This document shows positions 31,524-38,566 of a stretch of 42,094 bases of DNA, in pieces. Position 1 is the stretch's first letter. Each line of letters starts with the position of its first letter. The notes beneath the pieces were generated by a model. It was not told the origin of the DNA. It did not search any database and saw only the letters and a list, made by a program, of their open reading frames with translations. Origin of the DNA: a virus; IMG/VR virus record IMGVR_UViG_3300025009_000207, positions 1 to 42,094 of that record; one strand, given 5' to 3'. The position numbers were made by a program, and so were the translations under genes.

Positions 31524-33839
31524 TTATAGCCTCCCGGTGGGTGGGAACAGGTCTTTGATAAGCGTGGGATCACCCTTGTATGCAACTATGATTTTCTGCT
31601 CACGCTTGGGGAATTTGCGGTAGTTCAGCGTCTTTTTAGCTTGTGCAAGCCGCGTAAACTCGCATTCAAGGTAGATTATTTTGTTGTAGACCGACAAGCC
31701 CTGTTCCTTGAAAAATATCTCTGTCTCGGATTCGTGGCAATGATACGACCCGTTTTTGTCCCGGCTGTCTCCGGTCATCACCACAAAAAAGCAGTTATCA
31801 TTTAAGGCTTCAATGGCCTTTTTGTAACCGGCAAAAAGGGTATTTCTAAAACCCTCGTAGGTGTCGATGGAGTTAATCTCCCCAGCTGGTGATTTGCCGT
31901 CGTAATCGATGTACTTTTCCACCTTGTAATAGGGGGGGCAACTGAAAACCAGATCGGGGCGGTTTTCGGGGGTATAAGTAGAGCTGTCGCTTTTGATCCA
32001 TTTTGCGCTATTCAAGTCCTGGCAAATAGCATTGTTGGTGTCGCACTGGTTTTGCCTGATCTCGCTGGAAACGTAGTCATACCCATACGCACCGGCAACA
32101 AAACCCATCTGTACCCCGCCGCCAAAAGGGTTGTACACGTACCGGCCATTTTTAGGCATGAAGAACCGGAGGATCACCTCACAGGCTACGGGGTCCAACA
32201 CAGAAGCGTTGCCGTTGTGAGACTTCACTTTGTCGGTCTTGATCTCTCCGTCTTCCACGGTATGGGTCGAAAGGACCACGTTAGAAAAACCGCTTTCCCC
32301 CTGCCAGCACCCTTCACGGGAAGCAAATTTAGGGTTGGGAATATTGTACTTTTCCCCAGCCGCTTCAATCTGTGCGTTCCATTCCTTTTTGAGACGCAAC
32401 CAATCACCTTTAAGCGAGTTCCACACGTTTGTCATGGTGATGTGAGCAAGAAGTTTCATTCTCACATCCTTTTCGTCGCCGTACACCATGTACTCGTACC
32501 CAGACATGGTGAGGTAAGTCTTGAACCCAAGGCTTTTAAACCGCTTGGGAGTTTCAAACTTGCTCTTCGGATCAGTGGTAATTATCATCGGGTAGCCCTT
32601 GGTATTCTGGGCTATGATCGCTTTGACCATGTTGTCGTAAATGTCAAAGTTGAACCGGTCCGGCCTTATGGTCGATTGCAACAGGCAAAACTCCCCGACT
32701 TCCTCGTTGTTTTGGAACGTGAAAAACCCGCAAAACTCGCCGTCTATTTTGAGGATGATTGCAGAATGAATCTGCATGTTTTTGCGGGCCGCACGATAAG
32801 CTATCTTATCCTCTATAGCTAATTGCGCCACATCTGCCTCGTAACCGGACCCTATAACGCTTTTGACGTACAGGTATTCTACGTTTTGATGCGGCGGTGC
32901 TATTACCTTGTTGGCCCTTGGAACGGTGACTTTGTGTTTCGGTTCGTGGCCAAATAGAATCCCCTGTATTTCGCTCATTTGTTCCCCTCTCCTTTTTTCG
33001 CTATGTAATTTTAATGCCGATCGGTTAACGCCACATTGGTCTGGACAGCTTTTGCAACAGCCCAGGTAAACATTTGGCCGGTGTAACGAAACAAACTTCC
33101 CCCCACCTATTGATTCATCTTTTCTTGTTACGACTATATCCCCGTTTATTACTCTCTTGTTGGCGCTGCTTGCTCTTAGAGGGTTGTCAATTACCTTCCC
33201 AAGCGATAGCAAATATCGTTGCTTGTCATGGCAGCTTCTAGCCCAATCAGACACCCCGTACTCACAAGTAACAACCCTGTTCACGCTTTGCACCCCCGCC
33301 GATTCCAGCCGCGTCATTTGCCCCACACGGTGAGCTATTTCGCTATCGCTGTCCATTCCGCTTGTGGAGGTATTTACAACCGCTGAAAGCTTTTGCAACC
33401 GCACTATGTGGCTGTCCAAAAGTGGCAACCAGTGCTTAGTGATAATGACCGGTGTTTTGCCTGTACCTTGCAACGCCTCACACACCGAAAGAGTGTTGTC
33501 CCAATCGTGGCAGGGATCGCCAGCCGTCCCGATCCTGTACCATGCGGCGGGGTGTCTTTTTACAGCTTGGAAACTGTCGGCAAAATGTCGGCGGCTTGGT
33601 TTCCTTGACACGCTTGTGGTAAAATCAATTCCATACCTTGACGCAATTTTGTTGGCGTAACATTCACCGTAACACCCCCCATCTGGATACGCTGCCATTC
33701 CAAGGCTACAGCCCTTTACCGTGTCAACGTCTAAAACTCCTTTAAAGTTTTCGGCAACGGTAAGAAGTGGCCGATACCTTTTTGCTCCGGGGCAATCTTC
33801 AAAAAAAGAGAGCTGGTCTTTTTTACTGGCTGATTGCAT
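31524..33839 (-). CDS. Giant DNA-modification fusion: radical-SAM-like + GNAT-like + methyltransferase
   Basis: 771 residues from ATG at 33839 (GGAAAGAG upstream). Residues 1-290 are Cys-rich: VKGCSLGM, GGCYGECYANKI (CxxxC) and GCCKSCPDQCG near the end, resembling radical-SAM-like phage proteins. Residues 320-455 look like a GNAT/Mom-type acyltransferase (LKIDGEFCGFFTFQN, STIRPDRFNF, FKSLGFKTYLTM). Residues 475-771 hold an AdoMet methyltransferase in X-I-IV order: SVLDPVACEVIL, YVYNPFGGGVQMG, LVFSCPPYY. An internal ATG at 32978 with AAAAAGGAGAGG could give a separate GNAT-MTase protein. Likely makes a complex base modification. Confidence 0.7.
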   Translation of the reverse strand: MQSASKKDQLSFFEDCPGAKRYRPLLTVAENFKGVLDVDTVKGCSLGMAAYPDGGCYGECYANKIASRYGIDFTTSVSRKPSRRHFADSFQAVKRHPAAWYRIGTAGDPCHDWDNTLSVCEALQGTGKTPVIITKHWLPLLDSHIVRLQKLSAVVNTSTSGMDSDSEIAHRVGQMTRLESAGVQSVNRVVTCEYGVSDWARSCHDKQRYLLSLGKVIDNPLRASSANKRVINGDIVVTRKDESIGGGKFVSLHRPNVYLGCCKSCPDQCGVNRSALKLHSEKRRGEQMSEIQGILFGHEPKHKVTVPRANKVIAPPHQNVEYLYVKSVIGSGYEADVAQLAIEDKIAYRAARKNMQIHSAIILKIDGEFCGFFTFQNNEEVGEFCLLQSTIRPDRFNFDIYDNMVKAIIAQNTKGYPMIITTDPKSKFETPKRFKSLGFKTYLTMSGYEYMVYGDEKDVRMKLLAHITMTNVWNSLKGDWLRLKKEWNAQIEAAGEKYNIPNPKFASREGCWQGESGFSNVVLSTHTVEDGEIKTDKVKSHNGNASVLDPVACEVILRFFMPKNGRYVYNPFGGGVQMGFVAGAYGYDYVSSEIRQNQCDTNNAICQDLNSAKWIKSDSSTYTPENRPDLVFSCPPYYKVEKYIDYDGKSPAGEINSIDTYEGFRNTLFAGYKKAIEALNDNCFFVVMTGDSRDKNGSYHCHESETEIFFKEQGLSVYNKIIYLECEFTRLAQAKKTLNYRKFPKREQKIIVAYKGDPTLIKDLFPPTGRL

Positions 33840-34050
33840 CGCGGTACGCTCTTTCCAGTTCTGGGTTCCACCTTTCGCGCCCATGTTCTAGCCTAGAAAG
33901 GTATGTCGGTGATTTGCACATGTGACGGGCGACGGCTCTTAGTGAGATGCCGAGCTTTTCACGCTGTCGCTTCAAACTCTCCCCCAGTTCTCCGTTTTCG
34001 GCCTCAGTGTTTACTTTGCCAGCGCCTCTACACCTTGGACATTCGTTCAA
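33823..34050 (-). CDS. Zinc-knuckle HTH regulator
   Basis: 75 residues from a TTG at 34050, preferred because AGGAGG lies upstream and the promoter -10 overlaps earlier starts. Begins NECPRCRGAGKV (DnaJ-like CxxCxGxG half-ribbon), then an XRE HTH (KLGISLRAVARHMCKSPTYL, SRLEHGRERW). It probably controls the neighbouring modification genes. Its end overlaps the fusion gene start by 17 bp. Confidence 0.8.
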   Translation of the reverse strand: MNECPRCRGAGKVNTEAENGELGESLKRQREKLGISLRAVARHMCKSPTYLSRLEHGRERWNPELERAYRDAISQ

Positions 34051-34080
34051 TAGTGGCCTCCTTGCTTGTTTAGTGTTTCC

Positions 34081-34110
34081 AGAATACATTACACCTTTAG
34101 CGCAAGTCAA
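34081..34110 (-). promoter_or_regulatory. Promoter of the HTH/modification operon
   Basis: On the minus strand TTGACT (34110-34105), 18 bp, TATTCT (34086-34081). The -35 abuts the T-tract of the upstream terminator. Transcription would start near 34074, leaving the SD AGGAGG and TTG start in place. Confidence 0.6.
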
Positions 34111-34152
34111 CAAAAAAAATAGCCCCTTTGTGGCAAAACAAAAGGGCTATCT
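34111..34152 (-). terminator. Rho-independent terminator after the dcm locus
   Basis: On the minus strand ATAGCCCTTTTG and CAAAGGGGCTAT (12 bp, one G-U) with an 8-nt loop, then T8. It begins at the stop of the 54-aa gene and ends at the next promoter. Confidence 0.85.
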
Positions 34153-34154
34153 TA

Positions 34155-34319
34155 TTATCTCCTACTCTTGCCGGGACGGTAACGGCTGTTATCACCGAGC
34201 CGTTGGCAGCACCGCCGCTGTATCTCCAATATCGGTGTCACCTTCACGCTCTCCCTTTCCTCGGGGGTGAGCACGCGGCCCTTGTCGAAGTGGTGGGGGG
34301 CGGGGATGGTTAGTTGCAT
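34155..34319 (-). CDS. 54-aa hypothetical protein after dcm
   Basis: ATG at 34319 with GGAGGACGCTAAC upstream, overlapping the dcm end. Reads MQLTIPAPHHFDKGRVLTPE then a basic tail (EIQRRCCQRLGDNSRYRPG). The HHFDKGR motif is distinctive but I cannot name the family. Confidence 0.65.
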   Translation of the reverse strand: MQLTIPAPHHFDKGRVLTPEERESVKVTPILEIQRRCCQRLGDNSRYRPGKSRR

Positions 34320-35029
34320 GTTAGCGTCCTCCATGCGAGCGCAGCCACTGCTGGAACCTGCCCATTGCCAATGGCTTTAGTTCGGTCCACCCTATCGGCC
34401 ATCCCATTACCTGCTCCAAGAACAAAGGGTGGGGATAAGTCGTCTTCATGCCTTGGGAAAATCGGACATGGAGCCATTCTTTTAGTTGGCTTTCCCTTTG
34501 TTTTTCGCCTCTGAAGTTCGCCCCCTTGTAATCCATTCTTACTGGTGTCGGATGCCACAATCCACATTCTGTCCCTTTGGTGCGAAGCTCCAATGTCACC
34601 GGCCCCAATAACTCCCCATTTTCCCACATACCCCAGGTAGGCAAGGTCTGCAATGACTCGTACTCCCCCCCGAATAGTGAGCGCTGGTGAATTTTCCACG
34701 AAGACGTATGCGGGTCGAACTTCGCTAATGATCCGCTGCATTTCGCCCCAAAGCCCTGAACGCTCTCCGTCGAGTCCTGCACCTTTACCCATGGCGCTGA
34801 TATCCTGGCAGGGAAACCCGCCAGAAACCACGTCAACACATCCGCGCCAAGGCTTTCCGTCAAAGGTGCAAACGTCATCCCAGACAGGGAACGGGTCGAG
34901 AATGCCGTCATTCTGTCGCTGCATAAGTATGCTAGCGGCATAGGGCTCTTGCTCGACGGCACAGACTGTGCGCCATCCGAGGAGTTTTCCGCCCAATACG
35001 CCTCCACCAGCGCCCGCGAAAAGTGCCAA
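34310..35029 (-). CDS. dcm: C5-cytosine DNA methyltransferase, 5' end rebuilt
   Basis: 239 residues if it starts at TTG 35029, which has AGGAGG 10 bases upstream; an ATG at 35101 in frame overlaps the HNH gene. Motifs are intact: I ALFAGAGGG, IV GGFPCQDIS (Cys74), VI ENS, VIII QRDRMW, X AIGNGQVP. The target recognition region is very short. The original start and first motif I codons survive upstream at 35576-35665, on the far side of an inserted HNH gene. It methylates cytosine, probably for restriction evasion. Confidence 0.85.
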   Translation of the reverse strand: MALFAGAGGGVLGGKLLGWRTVCAVEQEPYAASILMQRQNDGILDPFPVWDDVCTFDGKPWRGCVDVVSGGFPCQDISAMGKGAGLDGERSGLWGEMQRIISEVRPAYVFVENSPALTIRGGVRVIADLAYLGYVGKWGVIGAGDIGASHQRDRMWIVASDTSKNGLQGGELQRRKTKGKPTKRMAPCPIFPRHEDDLSPPFVLGAGNGMADRVDRTKAIGNGQVPAVAALAWRTLTCN

Positions 35030-35034
35030 CTCAT
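34321..35034 (-). CDS. Alternative-frame ORF overlapping dcm completely
   Basis: A 237-codon ORF in a second minus-strand frame runs along the whole dcm gene. Its ATG (35034) has the better spacing to the same AGGAGG SD. It reads MSWHFSRALVEAYWAENSS..., and ends MGWPIGWTELKPLAMGRF, a sequence type that is often annotated beside phage dcm genes. It may be an annotation shadow maintained by dcm conservation, or a true overprinted gene. The dcm frame has the catalytic motifs. Confidence 0.35.
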   Translation of the reverse strand: MSWHFSRALVEAYWAENSSDGAQSVPSSKSPMPLAYLCSDRMTAFSTRSLSGMTFAPLTESLGADVLTWFLAGFPARISAPWVKVQDSTESVQGFGAKCSGSLAKFDPHTSSWKIHQRSLFGGEYESLQTLPTWGMWENGELLGPVTLELRTKGTECGLWHPTPVRMDYKGANFRGEKQRESQLKEWLHVRFSQGMKTTYPHPLFLEQVMGWPIGWTELKPLAMGRFQQWLRSHGGR

Positions 35035-35532
35035 TTAAACCTCCTTCCTTCCTAGCAAATTCACTATTTTGTTGTCGTACTGAGCGTGGCATGATCTGCA
35101 CATCCTCCTGTAATCAGCGGGGTTATCATAATCCCCTGTCAAGTTTGCCCAATCATACGTTTTGGAACTATCTGTGGTGCCGCAAACATCACATCTTTCT
35201 GGCTGGCCAAACGCTCTATACAAACGCTTGTGCTTGCAAACCAAATTAGCTGCCGACCCTTTCCACATGTGGTTATCTGGCCCAGTTTGGTTGCGCTTTG
35301 CCGCCACCCTGGGTTTAATTCCTAACCTCTTCATAGCGTTAGCAACCACTTTCCTAGACACACCCAATGTAGCGGCACATTCATCTTGCGTCATGCCGCT
35401 GGAGTACAACTCTGCCAGTTTCATGTCATCAATCTTTGTCCTGAACTTTTCTGACGTAGCTTTTCTCCATTCGGGAGTACAACGTTTTTTTGCAGATACT
35501 GACATTTTTTGGCGAGACTCAAATTCTGGCAT
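35035..35532 (-). CDS. HNH-type endonuclease inserted in dcm
   Basis: 165 residues; AAGGGGG before the ATG. HTH in the middle (LAELYSSGMTQDECAATLG, VSRKVVANAMKRLG) and a C-terminal zinc/HNH-like region (RCDVCGTTDSSKTYDWANL, YRRMCRSCHAQYDN). It lies between a 29-codon 5' fragment of dcm and the rest of dcm, with its own strong promoter. The stop is directly followed by the recoded dcm start. Confidence 0.85.
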   Translation of the reverse strand: MPEFESRQKMSVSAKKRCTPEWRKATSEKFRTKIDDMKLAELYSSGMTQDECAATLGVSRKVVANAMKRLGIKPRVAAKRNQTGPDNHMWKGSAANLVCKHKRLYRAFGQPERCDVCGTTDSSKTYDWANLTGDYDNPADYRRMCRSCHAQYDNKIVNLLGRKEV

Positions 35533-35560
35533 AAAACCCCCTTGTTTTAAATTTAAAGGG

Positions 35561-35590
35561 TTTATACCACATTTGCTAGCACATTGTCAA
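35561..35590 (-). promoter_or_regulatory. Strong promoter of the inserted HNH gene
   Basis: On the minus strand TTGACA (35590-35585), 18 bp, TATAAA (35566-35561). The spacer contains the palindrome TGCTAGCA, whose half-sites recall TAGCA/TGCTA in the 635-663 promoter. It begins at the end of the dcm 5' fragment, so it came with or was formed by the insertion. Confidence 0.7.
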
Positions 35591-35665
35591 CCCACCTGCT
35601 CCTGCAAAGAGTGCGAGCTCTCGTAAGCCTTCATCATTGCGTTGCTGATATGCCAACTCACTCAT
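35576..35665 (-). pseudogene. 5' fragment of dcm (29 codons)
   Basis: ATG at 35665 overlaps the upstream stop (ATGA) like a normal gene. It reads MSELAYQQRNDEG then LRELALFAGAGG, the start of motif I, then LTMC and a stop where the HNH insertion begins. The same LxELALFAGAGG restarts beyond the HNH gene with different codons. Confidence 0.85.
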
Positions 35666-36159
35666 GCACCCCCCATCTGCTGCACCATCCAGCTAGGCGC
35701 ATACCTTGCCGCCAATAGCAGTGGTGGTAAACTCTCCCGCACCTTCTCCAACCGCCGCTCTTCCTTCTTGCACTCCTTCTCAACCTGCTCGGCGGTCTTT
35801 GTGATCTTCGCGTACTTGTACGGCTTAGGCTTCTCTGGTACGATGCTGCACTCGTTAGACTCAAGCAGCGACCTCAAAGCCTCTTTGCTTTTTTTCTCTG
35901 ACTCCCGCTTTTTGGTCTTGTCGTACTTCTTCCGCGCCTTCACGCTGCCTTTGCAGCCGGCGCAGATCATGTTCTTCGCCTCGACAATGGCACCGCAGCC
36001 GGAGCGACAGCGAAAGGGGTTCTTTGCCCGGTACGCTTCCCTCACGGCCCTCTGTCGGGCATTTGCGCGGTCGGTGCACGCTTTCTCGGCGGCAATGCGG
36101 CAGGGTTCGCAACGTTTGCGCTTGGCGGGGGCGGGCTTGCCGCAGTCTAGGCAGGTCAT
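35662..36159 (-). CDS. Zinc-ribbon protein with basic coiled coil
   Basis: 165 residues from ATG at 36159 (GGAGGCCTGCCC upstream). Two CxxC pairs (MTCLDCGKPAPAKRKRCEPC) and further CRSGCGAIVEAKNMICAGC, then a Lys-rich coiled coil (EQVEKECKKEERRLEKV). Probably nucleic-acid binding. Ends in ATGA with the dcm fragment. Confidence 0.7.
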   Translation of the reverse strand: MTCLDCGKPAPAKRKRCEPCRIAAEKACTDRANARQRAVREAYRAKNPFRCRSGCGAIVEAKNMICAGCKGSVKARKKYDKTKKRESEKKSKEALRSLLESNECSIVPEKPKPYKYAKITKTAEQVEKECKKEERRLEKVRESLPPLLLAARYAPSWMVQQMGGA

Positions 36160-36515
36160 GGGCAGGCCTCCCTGTATGAGCACTTATCAACCGCGTCCGG
36201 CTTATAGGACAGTCCGCAAAAGGTGCGGTTGCAAGTCCGGCAAACTTCGGGGTAGCTTGCAAACTTTGCCACCTCCCCCTCCGTGAGCTCCGCGTGGATC
36301 TCTTCGTAACGTGCGCTGCCGGGGAGGGGGATCTCAGCAAACATGCGGTTGCGCTCGTCCTCAACTCCGTGGCCGTAACCGTGAGCCATGGCGGTTCTGT
36401 AGTGAAATCCGACAATATCGGCAAAATCACCTTCTATGCAGTGGACCGCCAACAACCCCTTGACGTAGCCCCAATGGGCGGCGGCTAACTGCTCTGCGCG
36501 TTCTTTCTCGGTCAT
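36156..36515 (-). CDS. Conserved phage protein with Cys-rich C-terminus
   Basis: 119 residues; GGAGGAGT before the ATG. The N-terminal helix AHWGYVKGLLAVH, the motif IVGFHYRTAMAHGYGHGVED and a C-terminal zinc-binding part (EVCRTCNRTFCGLSY, DKCSYREACP). It recalls conserved proteins near VRR-NUC genes. Function unknown. Confidence 0.75.
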   Translation of the reverse strand: MTEKERAEQLAAAHWGYVKGLLAVHCIEGDFADIVGFHYRTAMAHGYGHGVEDERNRMFAEIPLPGSARYEEIHAELTEGEVAKFASYPEVCRTCNRTFCGLSYKPDAVDKCSYREACP

Positions 36516-37048
36516 ACTCCCTCCTGGTTTGGCTCATAGTAAGGGCAAGCCACATTCGGGCCTGCCGCACAATCATCGCGGGGGCAATCATCCTTGGCAA
36601 CGCAGGGAAGCGGCCCCCCTATCCTCCACCCTAGTGACCGGAGCCACGTGATAGCATCGTTGGCCCCCTCCATCACCTCAGCCATCCAACCGCGATGCCG
36701 CAGATCGTCAAGCCATTGGCGCTGCTCGTCTGAAACCTTTCCGCCCTTCTGCCGCTTTAGCTCGATTGCCACGCCTTTGCAAGTGTGGTTGTAAGGCGGC
36801 GCGTCCAGTATGAGGAAGTCGGGAAAACCCGCTTTCATCCCCATTGCCTTGAGCCGCCCCCCTGCCGCCTTACTGCGCTTTCCTTCGTTCGGGCAATGGA
36901 CCCAAAGGACGCCTAGAAGGTTGAGGTATCGCGCCACCGCCAGATGCTCCACGTCCTCAGTCGGATTGAAGCCCTTGCTCTCTATGAGCTGCTGGAAGGT
37001 GTCCTTCCCGCGCTTGGCCTGGTAGTCGGCTAGTTCTTCCTCGGTCAT
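36512..37048 (-). CDS. VRR-NUC domain nuclease
   Basis: 178 residues from ATG at 37048 (ATGA overlap with the UGA-containing gene; an ATG at 37054 is also in frame). PD-(D/E)XK core: HCPNEGKRS, GMKAGFPDFLIL (Asp77), VAIELKRQKGG (Glu96, Lys98), SDEQRQWLDDL. VRR-NUC phage proteins cut branched DNA. The C-terminal 30 residues add a Cys-rich tail (DDCPRDDCAAGPNVACPYY). Confidence 0.88.
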   Translation of the reverse strand: MTEEELADYQAKRGKDTFQQLIESKGFNPTEDVEHLAVARYLNLLGVLWVHCPNEGKRSKAAGGRLKAMGMKAGFPDFLILDAPPYNHTCKGVAIELKRQKGGKVSDEQRQWLDDLRHRGWMAEVMEGANDAITWLRSLGWRIGGPLPCVAKDDCPRDDCAAGPNVACPYYEPNQEGV

Positions 37049-37419
37049 TCGCATCGGAAGCTCACAGACTCGTTATAATATCCGTTGCTCTCCCCGTACC
37101 AGCTAATGGTGACGTAGCCCTTGACGGTTGCCAGTTTGTAAAAGGTCCATGTAAAGCTGTCTTGATATTCCGGCACGGTCACGCCTTCGGGGGTTACGTC
37201 GTGGTCGCTAGTCACTTCCTCAGCCATCAAAAGCGGGGTGCCTATCAGATCGTTCAGATCGCCCACGATGTCCACGACATCGCATGAGGCGCATCAATCC
37301 TGTTCGTAATACAGCGTCGCCTTTTGCCCATCAGTAGTGACGAAAACCATAGTTCCGTCGCCCACCCCGCCAACTATCTCAACGAGCGTCTTGCCTTTCA
37401 AATCCTCAAACTTTTGCAT
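37045..37419 (-). CDS. DUF7448-like protein interrupted by in-frame UGA (possible selenoprotein)
   Basis: 124 codons plus stop from ATG at 37419 (AGAAGGAGAGTAGAT upstream). Codons 1-41 read MQKFEDLKGKTLVEI ... LYYEQD, codon 42 is TGA (37296-37294), and the frame continues CASCDVVDIVGDLNDL ... TWTFYKLATVKGYVTI to 37045. The family normally has QDCC at this point, so UGA stands for the first Cys with no gap in the alignment. A 9-bp hairpin begins 12 nt from the UGA. It may encode selenocysteine, use readthrough, or be a nonsense mutant; 37045-37275 alone is open but has no SD. Confidence 0.7.
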
Positions 37420-37421
37420 AT

Positions 37422-37586
37422 CTACTCTCCTTCTGCAGCCTCGCGCCACATCGGTTTTGGGTTAGCAGAGCATCCGAGCCGCAGGCACTCCTTGCAGTCG
37501 GGGTGACGCAGCGTGCGGAAGAGGGCGCAGGAGGCGCAGTTGCCGGCTATGAAGCGGGGGAGCTTGGCTTTTGTGGGCGCTCTCAT
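37422..37586 (-). CDS. 54-aa zinc-ribbon protein
   Basis: ATG at 37586 overlaps the ERF gene stop (ATGA). Reads MRAPTKAKLPRF then GNCASCALFRTLRHPDCKEC, two well-spaced Cys pairs, and LRLGCSANP. A small zinc ribbon, perhaps DNA-binding. Its end holds the SD of the next gene. Confidence 0.75.
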   Translation of the reverse strand: MRAPTKAKLPRFIAGNCASCALFRTLRHPDCKECLRLGCSANPKPMWREAAEGE

Positions 37587-38233
37587 GATGCCGCCGCCGT
37601 TATCGCCTCGTCAAGCCACTTGATAGCATCGTTGACCTTCGACATGGGCAGATCCTCCACATGGGCAAGGGCGTACTTCGCCTTGAAATCATCGCGGGGG
37701 ATGCCGGACTTGGTGATCTTGCCATTAAGTAGCTTAACCTGCCCTTCCGTGGCTTTCTTCTCTCCCCCTTGCGGCTGTGTGCCGGTGGTGCTTGTTTGCC
37801 CCTGTGCGGCAGATTTGGCGGATTCTTGCTGCCTTTGCTGCTTCGGCTTCTCTTCTTTGCCCTGTGTGCTGTCCAGCGCGTCATGCTCCACTATGTCAAA
37901 AGCGGCAACGTAGAGGTATCTTCTCAAATAGGTCTGAATTGCGCCCAAGTTCTGAACAGGATGGCAACCTTTCAAATCTGCGGTTGACATCGGAGAGGCA
38001 AAAACAAGGACTTCTTCCTGCTTTTCCGCATTGACGATGGTCAACGTCGCCTCGTCTTTGGTGAAAGAAATCATAGTGCAGAGATTGTGCTTGTCGCAAA
38101 GGTCCACGATGTGCGGCAAGAAGTCGCCAAGCTCCATGTACTGGTAACCTGCAAACTTGTTATTGCCGCTCTCCTTAATCTCCAGCGTTTTAAGTTCCAC
38201 GCGGCACTTTTGCAGCTTCTGGTAAACGTTCAT
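37583..38233 (-). CDS. ERF/Sak-type single-strand annealing protein
   Basis: 216 residues. Starts MNVYQKLQKCRVELKTL with the ERF pattern SGNNKFAGYQYMELGDFLP, then VQNLGAIQTYLRRYLYVAAF, the conserved helix of the ERF/Sak superfamily. A Gln/Ser-rich linker (residues 125-160) and a C-terminal helical domain follow. It pairs complementary ssDNA in phage recombination. Neighbouring VRR-NUC and ribbon proteins fit this role. Confidence 0.88.
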   Translation of the reverse strand: MNVYQKLQKCRVELKTLEIKESGNNKFAGYQYMELGDFLPHIVDLCDKHNLCTMISFTKDEATLTIVNAEKQEEVLVFASPMSTADLKGCHPVQNLGAIQTYLRRYLYVAAFDIVEHDALDSTQGKEEKPKQQRQQESAKSAAQGQTSTTGTQPQGGEKKATEGQVKLLNGKITKSGIPRDDFKAKYALAHVEDLPMSKVNDAIKWLDEAITAAAS

Positions 38234-38242
38234 TATCCCTCC

Positions 38243-38377
38243 CTACCAGTTGATCCTAAAATCAATATTGCGTCCTGCCCAGCATATCGCTAAGAATGCC
38301 ACCCCTAGCAGCATCAGCACCCCTGCAATGGTACCGCCCACTGCCCACAGTACCCACGTTGGTATCACTATGCTCAT
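38243..38377 (-). CDS. 44-aa single-pass membrane peptide
   Basis: ATG at 38377 with GGAGGGGAAGAA upstream. One transmembrane helix (VLWAVGGTIAGVLMLLGVAF) and a short basic tail. Purpose unknown. Confidence 0.65.
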   Translation of the reverse strand: MSIVIPTWVLWAVGGTIAGVLMLLGVAFLAICWAGRNIDFRINW

Positions 38378-38556
38378 TTCTTCCCCTCCTTCCACTTGCG
38401 GCTCTTGCACTCAGGGCATTCAACAGGAGTTTTTCCACTGTTTTTAGGAGTCCAGTGATACCCGCATGTGGGCCTTTGACACAAATACTCCCATGTGTCT
38501 TTAGGTCCAAGATCAGGCAGATGGTTAGAGTGATGTTCCCCGTTGATAAGATACAA
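38374..38556 (-). CDS. 60-aa zinc-ribbon protein
   Basis: TTG start at 38556 with AGGAGGTGTAAT upstream. Two Cys pairs: YLCQRPTCGYHW and VECPECKSRKWKEG, the latter a rubredoxin/ribbon-like knuckle. ATGA overlap with the membrane peptide. Confidence 0.75.
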   Translation of the reverse strand: MYLINGEHHSNHLPDLGPKDTWEYLCQRPTCGYHWTPKNSGKTPVECPECKSRKWKEGKK

Positions 38557-38566
38557 ATTACACCTC

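Noticed and set aside
35035-35575. Group I intron or intein in dcm
   Set aside because: The insertion is only slightly longer than the HNH ORF, leaving too little sequence for a group I core; the 5' part ends in a stop and motif I is repeated on both sides, which fits insertion with rebuilding better.
35861-36430. 189-codon minus-strand ORF overlapping two genes
   Set aside because: Low-complexity Arg/Ser-rich shadow; the zinc-ribbon and conserved genes in the other frame have SDs and overlaps.
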